Source: Ramlibacter sp.
GTDB taxonomy: Bacteria > Pseudomonadota > Gammaproteobacteria > Burkholderiales > Burkholderiaceae_C
Length of the DNA stretch: 46,091 nucleotides
NCBI GenBank assembly: GCA_028292245.1
Contig: JAQGMS010000288.1
Span: 1 to 46,091, forward strand
Reading direction: 5' to 3'
The stretch's first letter is position 1; each line of letters begins with the position of its first letter. Made by a program: the position numbers and the translations under genes. Shown here in pieces: positions 8,379 to 17,660 of this stretch. Below the pieces are notes generated by a model. It made no database searches. It worked only from the letters and a program-made list of their open reading frames with translations, and was not told the DNA's origin.

Positions 8379-9902
8379 TCAGAGCAACGCCATCGTCTGC
8401 TCGGTAAGTTCGCCCTTCGCAATCTTTCCGGTGGGCGTCATCGGAAACTCCTCGAGCTCCCCAAGCACCATTGCTTCCAGAGAATAGGGAATTTCGGCCT
8501 GCACGACACTCTTGAGCCGCTCGAGATCGACCGGCGCTCCTGCATGGCGCGTGATGAACGCAAAGGGCCGCATGCCGCGCTCACCATCCGGCAATCCGAT
8601 GAGTGCCGCTTGGCGCACACCAGGCTGCCGGCAGAGCGCCTCTTCCACATCGCGTGGGAACCAGCTGAATCCGTCGACCATCAGCAGTTCGGACCGCCTG
8701 CCGCGCATGGTCACGAAACCTTCGTCGTCCATCATGCCGAGGTCGCCGGTGCGCAACAGCCCTCCCTGCAGGGTTTCCCGCGTCTTCTCCGGTTTGTTCC
8801 AGTAGCCCCACATGTAGCCTCCGCGCAGCACGATCTCGCCGACCTCGCCAGGGCGCAGGCGCTTGCCATCCGTGCCGACCATCCACACCTCCTTGTCCGG
8901 CAGGGGCGGTCCGACTCTCATCAACTTTCGGTCGTCCGCCTCAAGCTCGGGGTGGCCCAGGGCCATGAAGCCGCCGAGCTCGCTTTGCCCGAAGCTTTCC
9001 ACCAGAGGCAACGCCAGTTGATCGCGCCATGCGCGTTTGAGCACGGTTGGCACAGGGCCGCCACCGGAGAGTCCGAAGCGAAGCCGGCCAGGCGCACGAC
9101 CACGCACGGCGCTTTGAGCACGCAACTCCTCCAGCAGCGTGGGGTTGCCGACGAGCACCGTGGCGCGCGCGGCTTCCAGCGCATCCCAGCCGGCCTCTGG
9201 GGTCCAGAACCGCATGATGTTGACCGACGCACCGTTTGCAAGCGCGGGAAGGAGGTTGCCCACCAGCTGGTAGGAACTGGATAGCGCAGTCGGCCCGAAC
9301 GTAATGTCGTTGCCAGTGATCCGCAACCTCTCCGCGATACAACGCGTCGCGCGCACCGTGGGTTCGTGGCACAGGCAGGCCCCCTTGGGTTTGCCTGTTG
9401 TTCCCGATGTGTAGGAGAGGTGCGCCAGGGCGTTTTCGTCTCCGGGATCCCGGGGAGACGCGAATTCGGCAGCCATCAACTGGGGAAGCGAGTGTGCGCC
9501 CGGTTGCTCGCCGTCCATGCACACCAGGTGCTCGATGCCCGGCGCCTGAGCGACGGCCGCGTTGACCGCATCGCGCATGTCGTGTGTGTAGATCAGGACG
9601 CGTGGCGTGTGATCCGCCAGGTAATAGGCAAGGTCCGCCTGGAATTTCACGTTGACGAGCGCGGCGATGGCGCCAATCCGCCACGTCGCGAACATGGCGA
9701 GCAGGTAGTCCATGCCGTTGTGGGCGAATACGGTCACGCGGTCGCCCTTGACCACACCGAGGTGGTTTAGAGCGCCGGCCATGCGGTCAACCGCGACAGC
9801 GGCCTGGGCATAGGAAAGACTTGTGTTGCGGTCGACCCAGGTAAACGCGGGTTTCTCGGGGTGGCGCATGGCGCCGTCGGTCAGCAGGTTGTGCATCAGC
9901 AC
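8379..9902 (-). CDS. AMP-forming acyl-CoA synthetase/ligase
   Basis: An ANL-superfamily ligase of 507 residues, which activates a carboxylic acid to its CoA thioester by way of an acyl-AMP. The phosphate-binding loop is LSYTSGTTGKPKGA; core motifs include ESFGQSELGGF, YWNKPEKT, LLRTGDLGMMDDEGF and the C-terminal PTGKIAKGEL with the adenylation lysine. GTG 9902 is preferred because AAGGAG lies seven bases upstream; an ATG six bases further in is possible. It overlaps the preceding unknown gene by seven bases, forming a two-gene operon. In the island it probably converts an acid from the hydrolase steps into a CoA ester for beta-oxidation-like breakdown. The acid substrate is not readable. Confidence 0.92.
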   Translation of the reverse strand: MLMHNLLTDGAMRHPEKPAFTWVDRNTSLSYAQAAVAVDRMAGALNHLGVVKGDRVTVFAHNGMDYLLAMFATWRIGAIAALVNVKFQADLAYYLADHTPRVLIYTHDMRDAVNAAVAQAPGIEHLVCMDGEQPGAHSLPQLMAAEFASPRDPGDENALAHLSYTSGTTGKPKGACLCHEPTVRATRCIAERLRITGNDITFGPTALSSSYQLVGNLLPALANGASVNIMRFWTPEAGWDALEAARATVLVGNPTLLEELRAQSAVRGRAPGRLRFGLSGGGPVPTVLKRAWRDQLALPLVESFGQSELGGFMALGHPELEADDRKLMRVGPPLPDKEVWMVGTDGKRLRPGEVGEIVLRGGYMWGYWNKPEKTRETLQGGLLRTGDLGMMDDEGFVTMRGRRSELLMVDGFSWFPRDVEEALCRQPGVRQAALIGLPDGERGMRPFAFITRHAGAPVDLERLKSVVQAEIPYSLEAMVLGELEEFPMTPTGKIAKGELTEQTMALL

Positions 9903-10480
9903 GGACTATCTCCTTCTTGGTTGGGAAACAACGGTAGGGCGCGCGGCTGCGCCGGAACTGCGTGACAGCAAAGCGTGGCATCCAGCGACAACATGTCCTG
10001 CCGGTATTCGAATGCGGCCTCGATGATGTCGAGCCAGTTGAGTACGGTGGCATGAGCCTGGAAAGTCATACTGCCTTTGTAGATCAGCCAGTGCCCATCA
10101 CGCAATCCGCGCCCCCAGCTTCGACTGCTCACGCATCCGTCGGGCAGGAAGAAGACGCCGCGGCCGTGCCACACATACGTACCGCCGCCGTTCGCCTGCG
10201 CGACGAAGCTACAAGCGCCACTGGCGGCGCCCAGGGAGCCTTCGCTGCACGTGCCGCTGAAGCTGATCTCCATGCGCGGCGCGTTGGCTACAGGTCGCAA
10301 TACGCGTCGGGATTCCACGCGGCCGCGCAGGACCAGCAGCGGTTCGTGGGGATGGGGCGGGTGCATAGACAAGCTTGGGAACTGACCAGTCGCGAGTATC
10401 CGGAAGCGGCGACTCCTGATCAATTCGTTTAGCGGATGAAGTCGATCCAGATCACGCATGGACTTTGTGCGTGACAGCAT
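9896..10480 (-). CDS. Unrecognised protein co-transcribed with the acyl-CoA ligase
   Basis: I do not recognise this 194-residue protein. The central part (residues about 50-160) is rich in Gly, aromatic and alternating hydrophobic residues, with stretches such as GGGTYVWHGRGVFF and GHWLIYKGSMTFQAH, suggesting a small beta-barrel. It has four Cys in residues 70-115 and a CC pair near residue 175. No signal peptide or membrane segment is convincing. The start is uncertain: ATGs at 10480, 10459 and 10366 are all in frame and none has a good ribosome site. It overlaps the ligase by seven bases, so it is likely part of the same pathway. A lipocalin-like or DUF3237-like barrel was considered but not supported by a clear motif. 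Confidence 0.7.
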   Translation of the reverse strand: MLSRTKSMRDLDRLHPLNELIRSRRFRILATGQFPSLSMHPPHPHEPLLVLRGRVESRRVLRPVANAPRMEISFSGTCSEGSLGAASGACSFVAQANGGGTYVWHGRGVFFLPDGCVSSRSWGRGLRDGHWLIYKGSMTFQAHATVLNWLDIIEAAFEYRQDMLSLDATLCCHAVPAQPRALPLFPNQEGDSPC

Positions 10481-10551
10481 TTCATACTGAATTTGCCTTG
10501 ACGGCTCTGGTCGCCGTGAGGTTCCTCAATCAACCTTGGAGATTTCGTTCA

Positions 10552-11661
10552 ATGAAAAACAGCATGCTGTTCATGGTCTCGCTCTGCGCCGCGGCAAGCG
10601 CCGGCGCGCAATCGTCGGTGACCCTGTTCGGAACCGTGGACATCAACTATCAACTTGCTCGCCAAGGCGGGGTGAGCGTGACGCGCATGGTGGGCAGCGG
10701 TGCCAATTCCTACAGTGCACTCGGCTTTCGCGGAACAGAAGACCTCGGGGGTGGCTTGGCTGCGGGCTTCTGGATCGAGGGCGCGCTGAACGCCGACAAC
10801 GGGAGTGGCGCCTTCGGCACGAGCGCGAACAACCAAGTGGTCGCTCCCGGTTCGGCCAACGACGGCCTGGTGTTCAACAGACGATCTACGGTCAGCCTGT
10901 GGAGCCAGCAGTGGGGCGAATTGCGCCTCGGACGTGACGTGACGCCGACGTACTGGAACCTGACGCTGTTCGATCCCTTCGGCACGACCGGCAGCGGCGC
11001 AGCCAGCAACATCTCCCTGAGCGGCCTGACCCCCGTTTCACGTGTGCAGACGGCCATCCGCGCCTCGAACGCCATCATGTACCTCACGCCAGGATGCACG
11101 GCGGCATATGGGGGACCCTTTGGATGCACTGGCTTTTATGGCGAACTGATGCACGCGAGGGGGGAGAACCCGAGCGGCACGCCCAATTCCCAGGACGGCA
11201 ACTACAGTGGTCTTCGCGCCGGCTACGCTGCCGGCCCGTTCAATATTTCCTTTGCTACGGGCACCACCCGGCTGCAAGTGGGCGATGTCACGGCGCGCAA
11301 CGTCGGCGCTTCGTGGCTCAGTGGCCCAGTAGTCGTCATGGCCCAGTACTTCAGCGACAAGTCCGACGGAGCGACGGTGCCGAGCCTGGGCCGCGGGTGG
11401 TTGATCGGCGCGCGGGGAACCTGGGGCGCATCAAGCGTCCCCATCAGCTACAGCACCGTTCGCAGCGACGCACCCGGCACGCCCACAGCGAGCAAGCTGG
11501 CTGTCGGTTACGTGTATTCGCTGTCGAAACGTACGGCGATATATACGACCTTTTCGACGGTACACAACAAGAATGGCGCGGCGGCAGGTGGCGGTGGCGT
11601 CCCGAGTGCGGTCAACGCGACCTGGACAGGCCTGGACATCGGTTTGCGCCATCATTTCTGA
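10552..11661 (+). CDS. General Gram-negative porin (OmpC/Omp32-like)
   Basis: An outer-membrane trimeric beta-barrel porin of 369 residues. It starts with a signal peptide (MKNSMLFMVSLCAAASAGAQ, cut after the last Ala-Gln region), followed by SVTLFGTVDINYQ, the classic first strand of Burkholderiales porins. It includes GFRGTEDLGGGLAAGFWIEG and ends in HHF, the terminal aromatic residue recognised by the Bam assembly machinery. The ATG at 10552 is preceded by GGAG at 10538-10541 and gives the normal start; the frame is open further upstream but without a signal peptide. It is divergent from the unknown gene and ligase, and probably admits the pathway substrate across the outer membrane. Confidence 0.93.
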   Translation: MKNSMLFMVSLCAAASAGAQSSVTLFGTVDINYQLARQGGVSVTRMVGSGANSYSALGFRGTEDLGGGLAAGFWIEGALNADNGSGAFGTSANNQVVAPGSANDGLVFNRRSTVSLWSQQWGELRLGRDVTPTYWNLTLFDPFGTTGSGAASNISLSGLTPVSRVQTAIRASNAIMYLTPGCTAAYGGPFGCTGFYGELMHARGENPSGTPNSQDGNYSGLRAGYAAGPFNISFATGTTRLQVGDVTARNVGASWLSGPVVVMAQYFSDKSDGATVPSLGRGWLIGARGTWGASSVPISYSTVRSDAPGTPTASKLAVGYVYSLSKRTAIYTTFSTVHNKNGAAAGGGGVPSAVNATWTGLDIGLRHHF

Positions 11662-11679
11662 CATTGACAAGGCGGACTA

Positions 11680-11698
11680 GAGCGGCTTGGGTCCGCTC
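11680..11698. terminator. Weak hairpin between porin and adhC
   Basis: A six-base stem, GAGCGG and CCGCTC, with a seven-base loop lies in the 42-base gap between the convergent porin and adhC genes. There is no T-run on either side. It could end both transcripts; the short stem keeps confidence modest. Confidence 0.4.
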
Positions 11699-11703
11699 CC
11701 CCC

Positions 11704-12806
<1,103 letters not shown>

Positions 12807-12810
<4 letters not shown>

Positions 12811-13718
12811 GAGGTCCTCGCTGTTGATATGTTTGCCATGGATTGCCATACGGCGTCGAACACTTCCACGAACGCCCGCTCCGCCACCGACATAGGCCGG
12901 TAGCGGTTGCGGATGATCCGCACCGGCAATTTCTCGCTCGACTGGAACGGCCGCACTTCCAGCCCCGCCAGCAGCCCGCCCGCGATCGCCACCTGGTCCA
13001 CCACCGCGACGCCGACTCCCGCCTGCGCGAACCAGCAGGCCGTCGTGGAACTGGTGCACTCGAAGTCGCGATGCATCTTGTCGCCGGCGGCGCCGAATGC
13101 GCGGCGCAGCGTCTGGCCGAACGGCACGGTTTCCGGCGCCGAGATCACCCGTTCGCCGATCAGGTCGGCCGGCTTGATCAGTTTTTTTGCCGCCAGCCGG
13201 TGGTCGCTGCGCATCACGCAGGCCAGCCCGCATTGGTAGCTCTTGACGGTGGCCAGGTTGGGGTTGTCGTGCGGCGCCAGCGCGATGCCCAGGTGCGTGG
13301 ATCGGTCCAACAGCGTCTGGTTGATGATGTCGGGCGCGACCACCTGCACGCGGCATTGCAGCCGGGGAAATTGCTCGTACAGGCGGGCGATGGTTCTGGA
13401 AACCAGGTAGGGCGCGAGGCTCGCGGAACACACCAGCCGCAGCGTCGCCTGCGCCGGCTGCGCGAGTTCGCGCGAGGTGTCGCGCACTTTCTCGACGCCG
13501 GCCCACAGCAGGTCGATCTCGGCATACAGCTGCTGGGCTTCGGGCGTGGGGATCAGGCGGCCCTTCACGCGCTCGAACAGCACCAGGCCGCTGGCCTTGG
13601 CGGCTTGGGCCAGCACCTTGCTGATGGCCGGCGGCGAAACGTGCAGCAGCTCCGCGGCGCTGTTGACGCCGCCGGAAAACATCACGGCGCGAAACACTTC
13701 CATCTGCCGCAGGTTCAT
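12807..13718 (-). CDS. LysR-type regulator overlapping adhC
   Basis: A 303-residue LysR-family regulator. The helix-turn-helix lies in residues 1-60 ([23 protein letters not shown]), followed by the effector-binding domain with [14 protein letters not shown] and the GVGVAVVD loop. Its stop codon overlaps the adhC start (ATGA), so the two should be translated from one message. It is divergent from the Bug receptor operon starting at 13891 and probably controls it, given a TTAAC palindrome just upstream of its start. This arrangement puts a formaldehyde dehydrogenase and a catabolic operon under the same promoter region. The ligand is unknown. Confidence 0.9.
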
Positions 13719-13730
13719 GGGCCTCTCGGG

Positions 13731-13749
13731 TGTTAACCGCAGTTTAACA
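13731..13749. promoter_or_regulatory. TGTTAA-N7-TTAACA palindrome, probable LysR operator
   Basis: A perfect six-base inverted repeat with a seven-base spacer begins 13 bases upstream of the LysR start and contains a T-N11-A core (13734-13746). A further GTTAAC palindrome occurs at 13810-13815, 80 bases before the Bug gene. The two sites could be the autoregulatory and activation sites. Function is inferred from position and symmetry. Confidence 0.5.
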
Positions 13750-13890
13750 GTGAGGTCTTTCTTTTCAATTGCGGGGTGCCTGCCGCAAGCGAATAATCGT
13801 TCTATCCCCTGTTAACTCATCCGCAGAGCAGCACAGGGAAGACCCCCCACCTGACCTAGAGGCCGACCGGCCCGCCCAGGAGACAAATCC

Positions 13891-14871
13891 ATGATCACCA
13901 GAAGGCGTTTTGCCGTCACCCTGGGTGCAGCTTCCGCTGTGCTCGCCGCCCCGGCGCTCCTGCGCGCCCAAACCAGCGGCAAGCCGCTCACGATCTTCCT
14001 CACGGTGCCGCCCGGCACTTCGTCCGACACGCTGGCGCGGATGCTCGGCGAGCGCCTGCGCGCCAAGCTCAATCGCACGGTGGTGGTGGAGTCGAAGTCC
14101 GGCGCCGGCGGCCTGGTGGCCATCCAGGCACTGCGCAACTACGACGCCGACGGCTCCTACCTGATGATGGCGCCCAATTCGGCGGTGTCGCTGCTGCCGC
14201 TGTTCGCCACCAAGCCGACCTTCGACTACGAGAAGGAACTGCAGACCGTCGTGGAGTGCGCCTCGGCGCCGATGGCGTTCACCGTCAACCCGGCCACCGG
14301 CGTCAACACGCTGGCCGAATACTTCGACTCGGTGCGCAAGGACCCCAAGCTCGGCTCCATCGGCGTGCCAAGCCCGGTCAGCATGGGCGCGCTGGTCATC
14401 CACCAGTTGGGCAAGCAATTGAACCTGCCGCTGCAAGCGATCCCGTATCGCGGCGGCTCACCGCTGCTGGCGGACCTGCTGGGCAACCAGATTCCCGCCA
14501 GCGGCTCGATCCTGCCCGATTACCTGGAGATGCACCGCGCCGGCAAGCTGAAGGTGCTGGCCCACGCGAGCGAGAAGCGCTCGGTGCTGGCGCCCGACAT
14601 TCCCACCATCACCGAAGCGGGCTACCCCGGCTATGTGGCGGTGACGTCTTTCGGCCTGTACGCCAAGGCGGGGCTGCCGGCCAATGTCGCCAACGACTAC
14701 GCGGCCATCGTCAACGAAGCGCTGGCCAGCGCGCCGGTGATCGAGGCGTTGCACAAGATGGGCCTGGTGCCCGTGGGCGGCACGCCGGCCGAGTTCCATC
14801 GCAAGGTGCTGGCTGACCGCGCGCGCTGGGCGCCGGTGATCAAGGAGTCCGGCATCAAGATGGACGCGTGA
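13891..14871 (+). CDS. Bug/TctC-family periplasmic receptor 1
   Basis: An extracytoplasmic solute receptor of the tripartite-tricarboxylate (Bug) family, 326 residues. The N-terminus MITRRRFAVTLGAASAVLAAP carries arginines before a hydrophobic run, possibly a twin-arginine or ordinary Sec signal. The mature part shows GTSSDTLARMLGERL, VVVESKSGAGG, the IPYRGGSPLLADLLGNQI segment and PVGGTPAEF, all usual in Bug receptors, which bind carboxylates through backbone amides. AGGAG at 13879-13883 lies seven bases before the ATG. It opens the operon running to 21700. No TctA/TctB membrane genes are nearby, so it may dock with a transporter encoded elsewhere or serve in sensing. Confidence 0.93.
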   Translation: MITRRRFAVTLGAASAVLAAPALLRAQTSGKPLTIFLTVPPGTSSDTLARMLGERLRAKLNRTVVVESKSGAGGLVAIQALRNYDADGSYLMMAPNSAVSLLPLFATKPTFDYEKELQTVVECASAPMAFTVNPATGVNTLAEYFDSVRKDPKLGSIGVPSPVSMGALVIHQLGKQLNLPLQAIPYRGGSPLLADLLGNQIPASGSILPDYLEMHRAGKLKVLAHASEKRSVLAPDIPTITEAGYPGYVAVTSFGLYAKAGLPANVANDYAAIVNEALASAPVIEALHKMGLVPVGGTPAEFHRKVLADRARWAPVIKESGIKMDA

Positions 14872-14929
14872 AGTGGAAGATATCCAGCAACGCGTCACGG
14901 CCATCGGCCTCACGGCCAAGGGCAACGGC

Positions 14930-15973
14930 ATGCAGTACCGGCATGTCGGCCGCTCCGGCCTGATCGCCTCGGCCATCGGCGTCGGCTGCTTCCCGTTCGG
15001 CGGCTACGTCAAGCAGGACGGCGTGCAGGCGGTGGTGAACCAGGCGCTCGACCTGGGCATCAACTACTTCGACACCGCCAACAGCTACGGCATCGGCAAG
15101 TCCGAGGAGGCGCTGGGCCTGGCCTTGCAAGGCAAGCGGCAGCAGGCCCTCATCGCCACCAAGTTCGGCAACCGCACCGGCGACGGCGCCAACGAGACCG
15201 GCGCGTCGCGCATCGCCATCATCAACGCCTGCGAGGCGAGCCTGAAGCGCCTGAAGACCGACTACATCGACCTGTACCAGTTGCACTGGCCGGATCACGA
15301 GACGCCGATCGAGGAAACCTTGCGCGCGCTGGACGATTTGGTGCGCGCCGGCAAGGTGCGCTACATCGGCGCGTCCAACCTGTTCGCCTGGGAGCTGTGC
15401 GAGGCGCACTTCACGGCCGAGAAACACGGCCTGTCGAAATTCATTTCGGCGCAGGACCACTACAACCTGCTGTACCGCGACATCGAGAAGCGCTTCGAGC
15501 CGTTCTGCGTGAAGTACGGCGTCGGCATGACGCACTACTTCCCGCTGGCCGGCGGCATGCTGGCCGGCGCCTACAAGCGCGGCCAATTGACGCCCGGCAC
15601 CCGCCAGGCCAACAACCCGAACACGGCGGCGTGGCAGTCCCCGCGCAATTGGGACGTGCAGGAAAAATTGCTCGCCTTCGCGCAGGAGCGCGACTGGACG
15701 CTGGCGCAGATGTCGCTGGCCTGGCTGCTCTCGCGTCCCGCCACCTTCACCGTGATCGCCGGCGCCGACAAGCCGCAGCATTTGCTGGACAACGTCAAGG
15801 CGCTGGAGATCCGCTTCACGCAAGAAGACCTGGCGGGGATCGACCGCATCACGCTGGTCGACGAGGACCGCACCGTGGCGCCGGTCTACCGCGGCCTGCG
15901 GCCGGAGAAGGTGCACGAATTCGAAGCCATGCAACTGGCGCGCGCCGGCGCGCCCAGCCGCGCGGCGCACTGA
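14930..15973 (+). CDS. Aldo/keto reductase
   Basis: A cytoplasmic NADPH-dependent oxidoreductase of the aldo/keto reductase superfamily (Tas/AKR11-like), 347 residues. The TIM-barrel start MQYRHVGRSGLIASAIGVG is followed by the catalytic tetrad regions: Asp and Tyr in YFDTANSYGIGKSEEALG, Lys in IATKFGNR and His in YQLHWPDHETPIEE. The nucleotide-binding end FTVIAGADKPQHLLDNV is present. I choose ATG 14930 because family members begin exactly here; a GTG at 14873, directly after the Bug stop, would add 19 residues with no recognisable match. It probably reduces a carbonyl or oxidises an alcohol on the operon's substrate, which is unknown. Confidence 0.88.
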   Translation: MQYRHVGRSGLIASAIGVGCFPFGGYVKQDGVQAVVNQALDLGINYFDTANSYGIGKSEEALGLALQGKRQQALIATKFGNRTGDGANETGASRIAIINACEASLKRLKTDYIDLYQLHWPDHETPIEETLRALDDLVRAGKVRYIGASNLFAWELCEAHFTAEKHGLSKFISAQDHYNLLYRDIEKRFEPFCVKYGVGMTHYFPLAGGMLAGAYKRGQLTPGTRQANNPNTAAWQSPRNWDVQEKLLAFAQERDWTLAQMSLAWLLSRPATFTVIAGADKPQHLLDNVKALEIRFTQEDLAGIDRITLVDEDRTVAPVYRGLRPEKVHEFEAMQLARAGAPSRAAH

Positions 15974-15998
15974 TTGAAATTTGACCAGGAGAATCCGA

Positions 15999-17657
15999 AT
16001 GCTAACGACAGTCAAGAACCAGCAGCTCACCGTCATGAACCCCGTGGGCTATCCGCCCAAGGTCAGCCGCAAGCAGCCCGCGCCGCGCTTGTCCAGCCTG
16101 GACGGCAAGACCATCTACCTGATCGACAGCCGCTTCGACGATTCGGTCGAACTGCTCAAGCAGGTGCAAGCCTGGTTCGCCGCGCGCATGCCGGGCGTGA
16201 AGACCGAGCTGCGTTCGATGGCCAGCTACTACGGCAAGGACGATCCGGAACTCTGGAACGAGATCAAGACGAAAGGCCATGCCGCGATCATCGGCGTGGG
16301 CCATTGCAGCACCTGTGCGCCGGCCGTGTCCACCCATGCGATCACGCTGGAGTCGCAATACAGCGTGCCGACCGTGGCGATCCACACCGACAAGTTCGTC
16401 AAGGTGGTGCAATCGGTCACCCGCATGGGCGGCCTGCCGCAGGCGCCGCTGGTGTTCGTGCCGCAGCCGGTGATGGGCAAGACCGAAGCCGAGCTGCGCG
16501 CCTATGTCGAAGGCGACGACCCCTACACCGGAAAACCGGTGATGAAGGAAATCGTCGATGCACTGACGCAGGGCCTGGCCGGCAATGCGCCCGGCGAGGA
16601 GCCCTATGCGCGCAGCACGCCGCGGCTGGAAGAGCCCGCCACCGAGGACGAATTGCGCGACCTGTTCGAGCGCAACGGCTGGACCGACCACATGCCCATT
16701 GTGCTGCCGACCGAGGAGCGTGTCGCCGCCATGCTGGCCGGCACCAGCCGCAAGCCCGACGAAGTGGTGGGCCGCATGCAACCGACGCCGAACCGGGGCC
16801 TGTGGGAATACACGGTGGAAAAGGTGGCGATCAACGCCGTGATGGCCGGCGCCAAGCCCGAATACTTCCCGATCATCCTGGCGCTGGCGGCGACGGAAAT
16901 TTCCGCGCGCCAGAGCACGTCGAGCTCGGCCTCGGTGATGACCGTCGTCAACGGCCCGATCCGCAATGAGGTCGGCATGAACTGCGGCATCGGCGCGATG
17001 GGCCCCTACAACCATGCCAACGCCACCATCGGCCGCGCCTACGGCCTGCTGTCGCAGAACCTGCAAGGCGGCTCGGTTCCCCATGAGACCTACATGGGCT
17101 CGATCGGCAACAGCTACACCTACAACGGCATCACCTTCGCGGAAAACGAGGAGCGCAGCCCCTGGGAGCCGCTGCACGTGCAGAAGGGCTTCGACAAGGA
17201 CGCCAGCACCGTCACCGTGTTCCACGGCTGCCGCTCCACCACCTTCGGGCTGGGCCTGCGCAAGGACCACTGGCGCGAGCACGTCAAGGACATGCTGCTG
17301 GGCACCGATGCGATCACCGCGCCGGTGCTGCTGCTGGACCCGATCACGGCGCGCCAGTTCATCGACCGCGGCGGCTTCGTCAAGAAGGCCGACCTGATCC
17401 GCTGGATCCACGAGACGGCCGAGATGCCGGCCGGCCGTTACTGGGACTTGCAACTGGTGCAGAACTACATCCACACCAAGGCGACGTTCGGCGAATCGCC
17501 CAAGAAGAAATACCTGGGCGTGCCCGACGACACGCTGGTGCGCATGTTCGAGGAAGCCGACATCAACGTGGTGGTGGTCGGCGGCGAGGCCAACGGCTAT
17601 TGGCAGATGATGGGCGCGCACCACAAGGCGACGGTCTCGGTGGACGAATGGCGCTGA
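15999..17657 (+). CDS. UGSC-family redox protein with Cys in place of selenocysteine
   Basis: A 552-residue protein I assign to the UGSC family, named for a selenocysteine-Gly-Ser-Cys motif in some members. The N-terminal domain (about residues 40-180) holds GVGHCSTCAPAVSTHAI with Cys103 and Cys106, the position of the U-x-x-C site. A larger C-terminal domain (about 205-552) contains conserved-looking EVGMNCGIGAMGPYNHANA, LQGGSVPHETYMG and VFHGCRSTTFGLG. No signal peptide or membrane segment is seen. ATG 15999 has AGGAG six bases upstream. A thioredoxin-reductase-like gene follows after three bases and is its likely electron donor. The reaction is not known to me; a reductive or thiol-based step on the operon's organic acid is an inference. 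Confidence 0.78.
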   Translation: MLTTVKNQQLTVMNPVGYPPKVSRKQPAPRLSSLDGKTIYLIDSRFDDSVELLKQVQAWFAARMPGVKTELRSMASYYGKDDPELWNEIKTKGHAAIIGVGHCSTCAPAVSTHAITLESQYSVPTVAIHTDKFVKVVQSVTRMGGLPQAPLVFVPQPVMGKTEAELRAYVEGDDPYTGKPVMKEIVDALTQGLAGNAPGEEPYARSTPRLEEPATEDELRDLFERNGWTDHMPIVLPTEERVAAMLAGTSRKPDEVVGRMQPTPNRGLWEYTVEKVAINAVMAGAKPEYFPIILALAATEISARQSTSSSASVMTVVNGPIRNEVGMNCGIGAMGPYNHANATIGRAYGLLSQNLQGGSVPHETYMGSIGNSYTYNGITFAENEERSPWEPLHVQKGFDKDASTVTVFHGCRSTTFGLGLRKDHWREHVKDMLLGTDAITAPVLLLDPITARQFIDRGGFVKKADLIRWIHETAEMPAGRYWDLQLVQNYIHTKATFGESPKKKYLGVPDDTLVRMFEEADINVVVVGGEANGYWQMMGAHHKATVSVDEWR

Positions 17658-17660
17658 ACC

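Larger units (their letters stand above)
341..11703. other. Probable acquired catabolic island between two adhC 3' ends
   Basis: This block of about 11.4 kb lies between a truncated adhC end on the left and the end of an intact adhC on the right, both in the same orientation. Its genes form one coherent catabolic set and use visibly fewer G/C bases than the flanks: one sampled 60-base line in the Rieske gene was 53% GC, against 67% for a line near 17.3 kb. The AATTG leucine context common to the right is scarce here. No integrase, transposase, tRNA or target-site duplication is visible, so the route could be homologous recombination between diverged adhC copies. Boundaries come from where the adhC similarity starts and ends. 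Confidence 0.6.

Noticed and set aside
341-11703. Integrase, transposase or insertion-sequence ends bounding the island
   Set aside because: No such gene or terminal inverted repeat was found at either boundary; only the adhC repeat is visible.
12811-13506. Upstream extension of the adhC frame to about 600 codons, suggesting a fusion
   Set aside because: The extra part is the wrong frame of the LysR gene; adhC has a normal start with a ribosome site at 12810.
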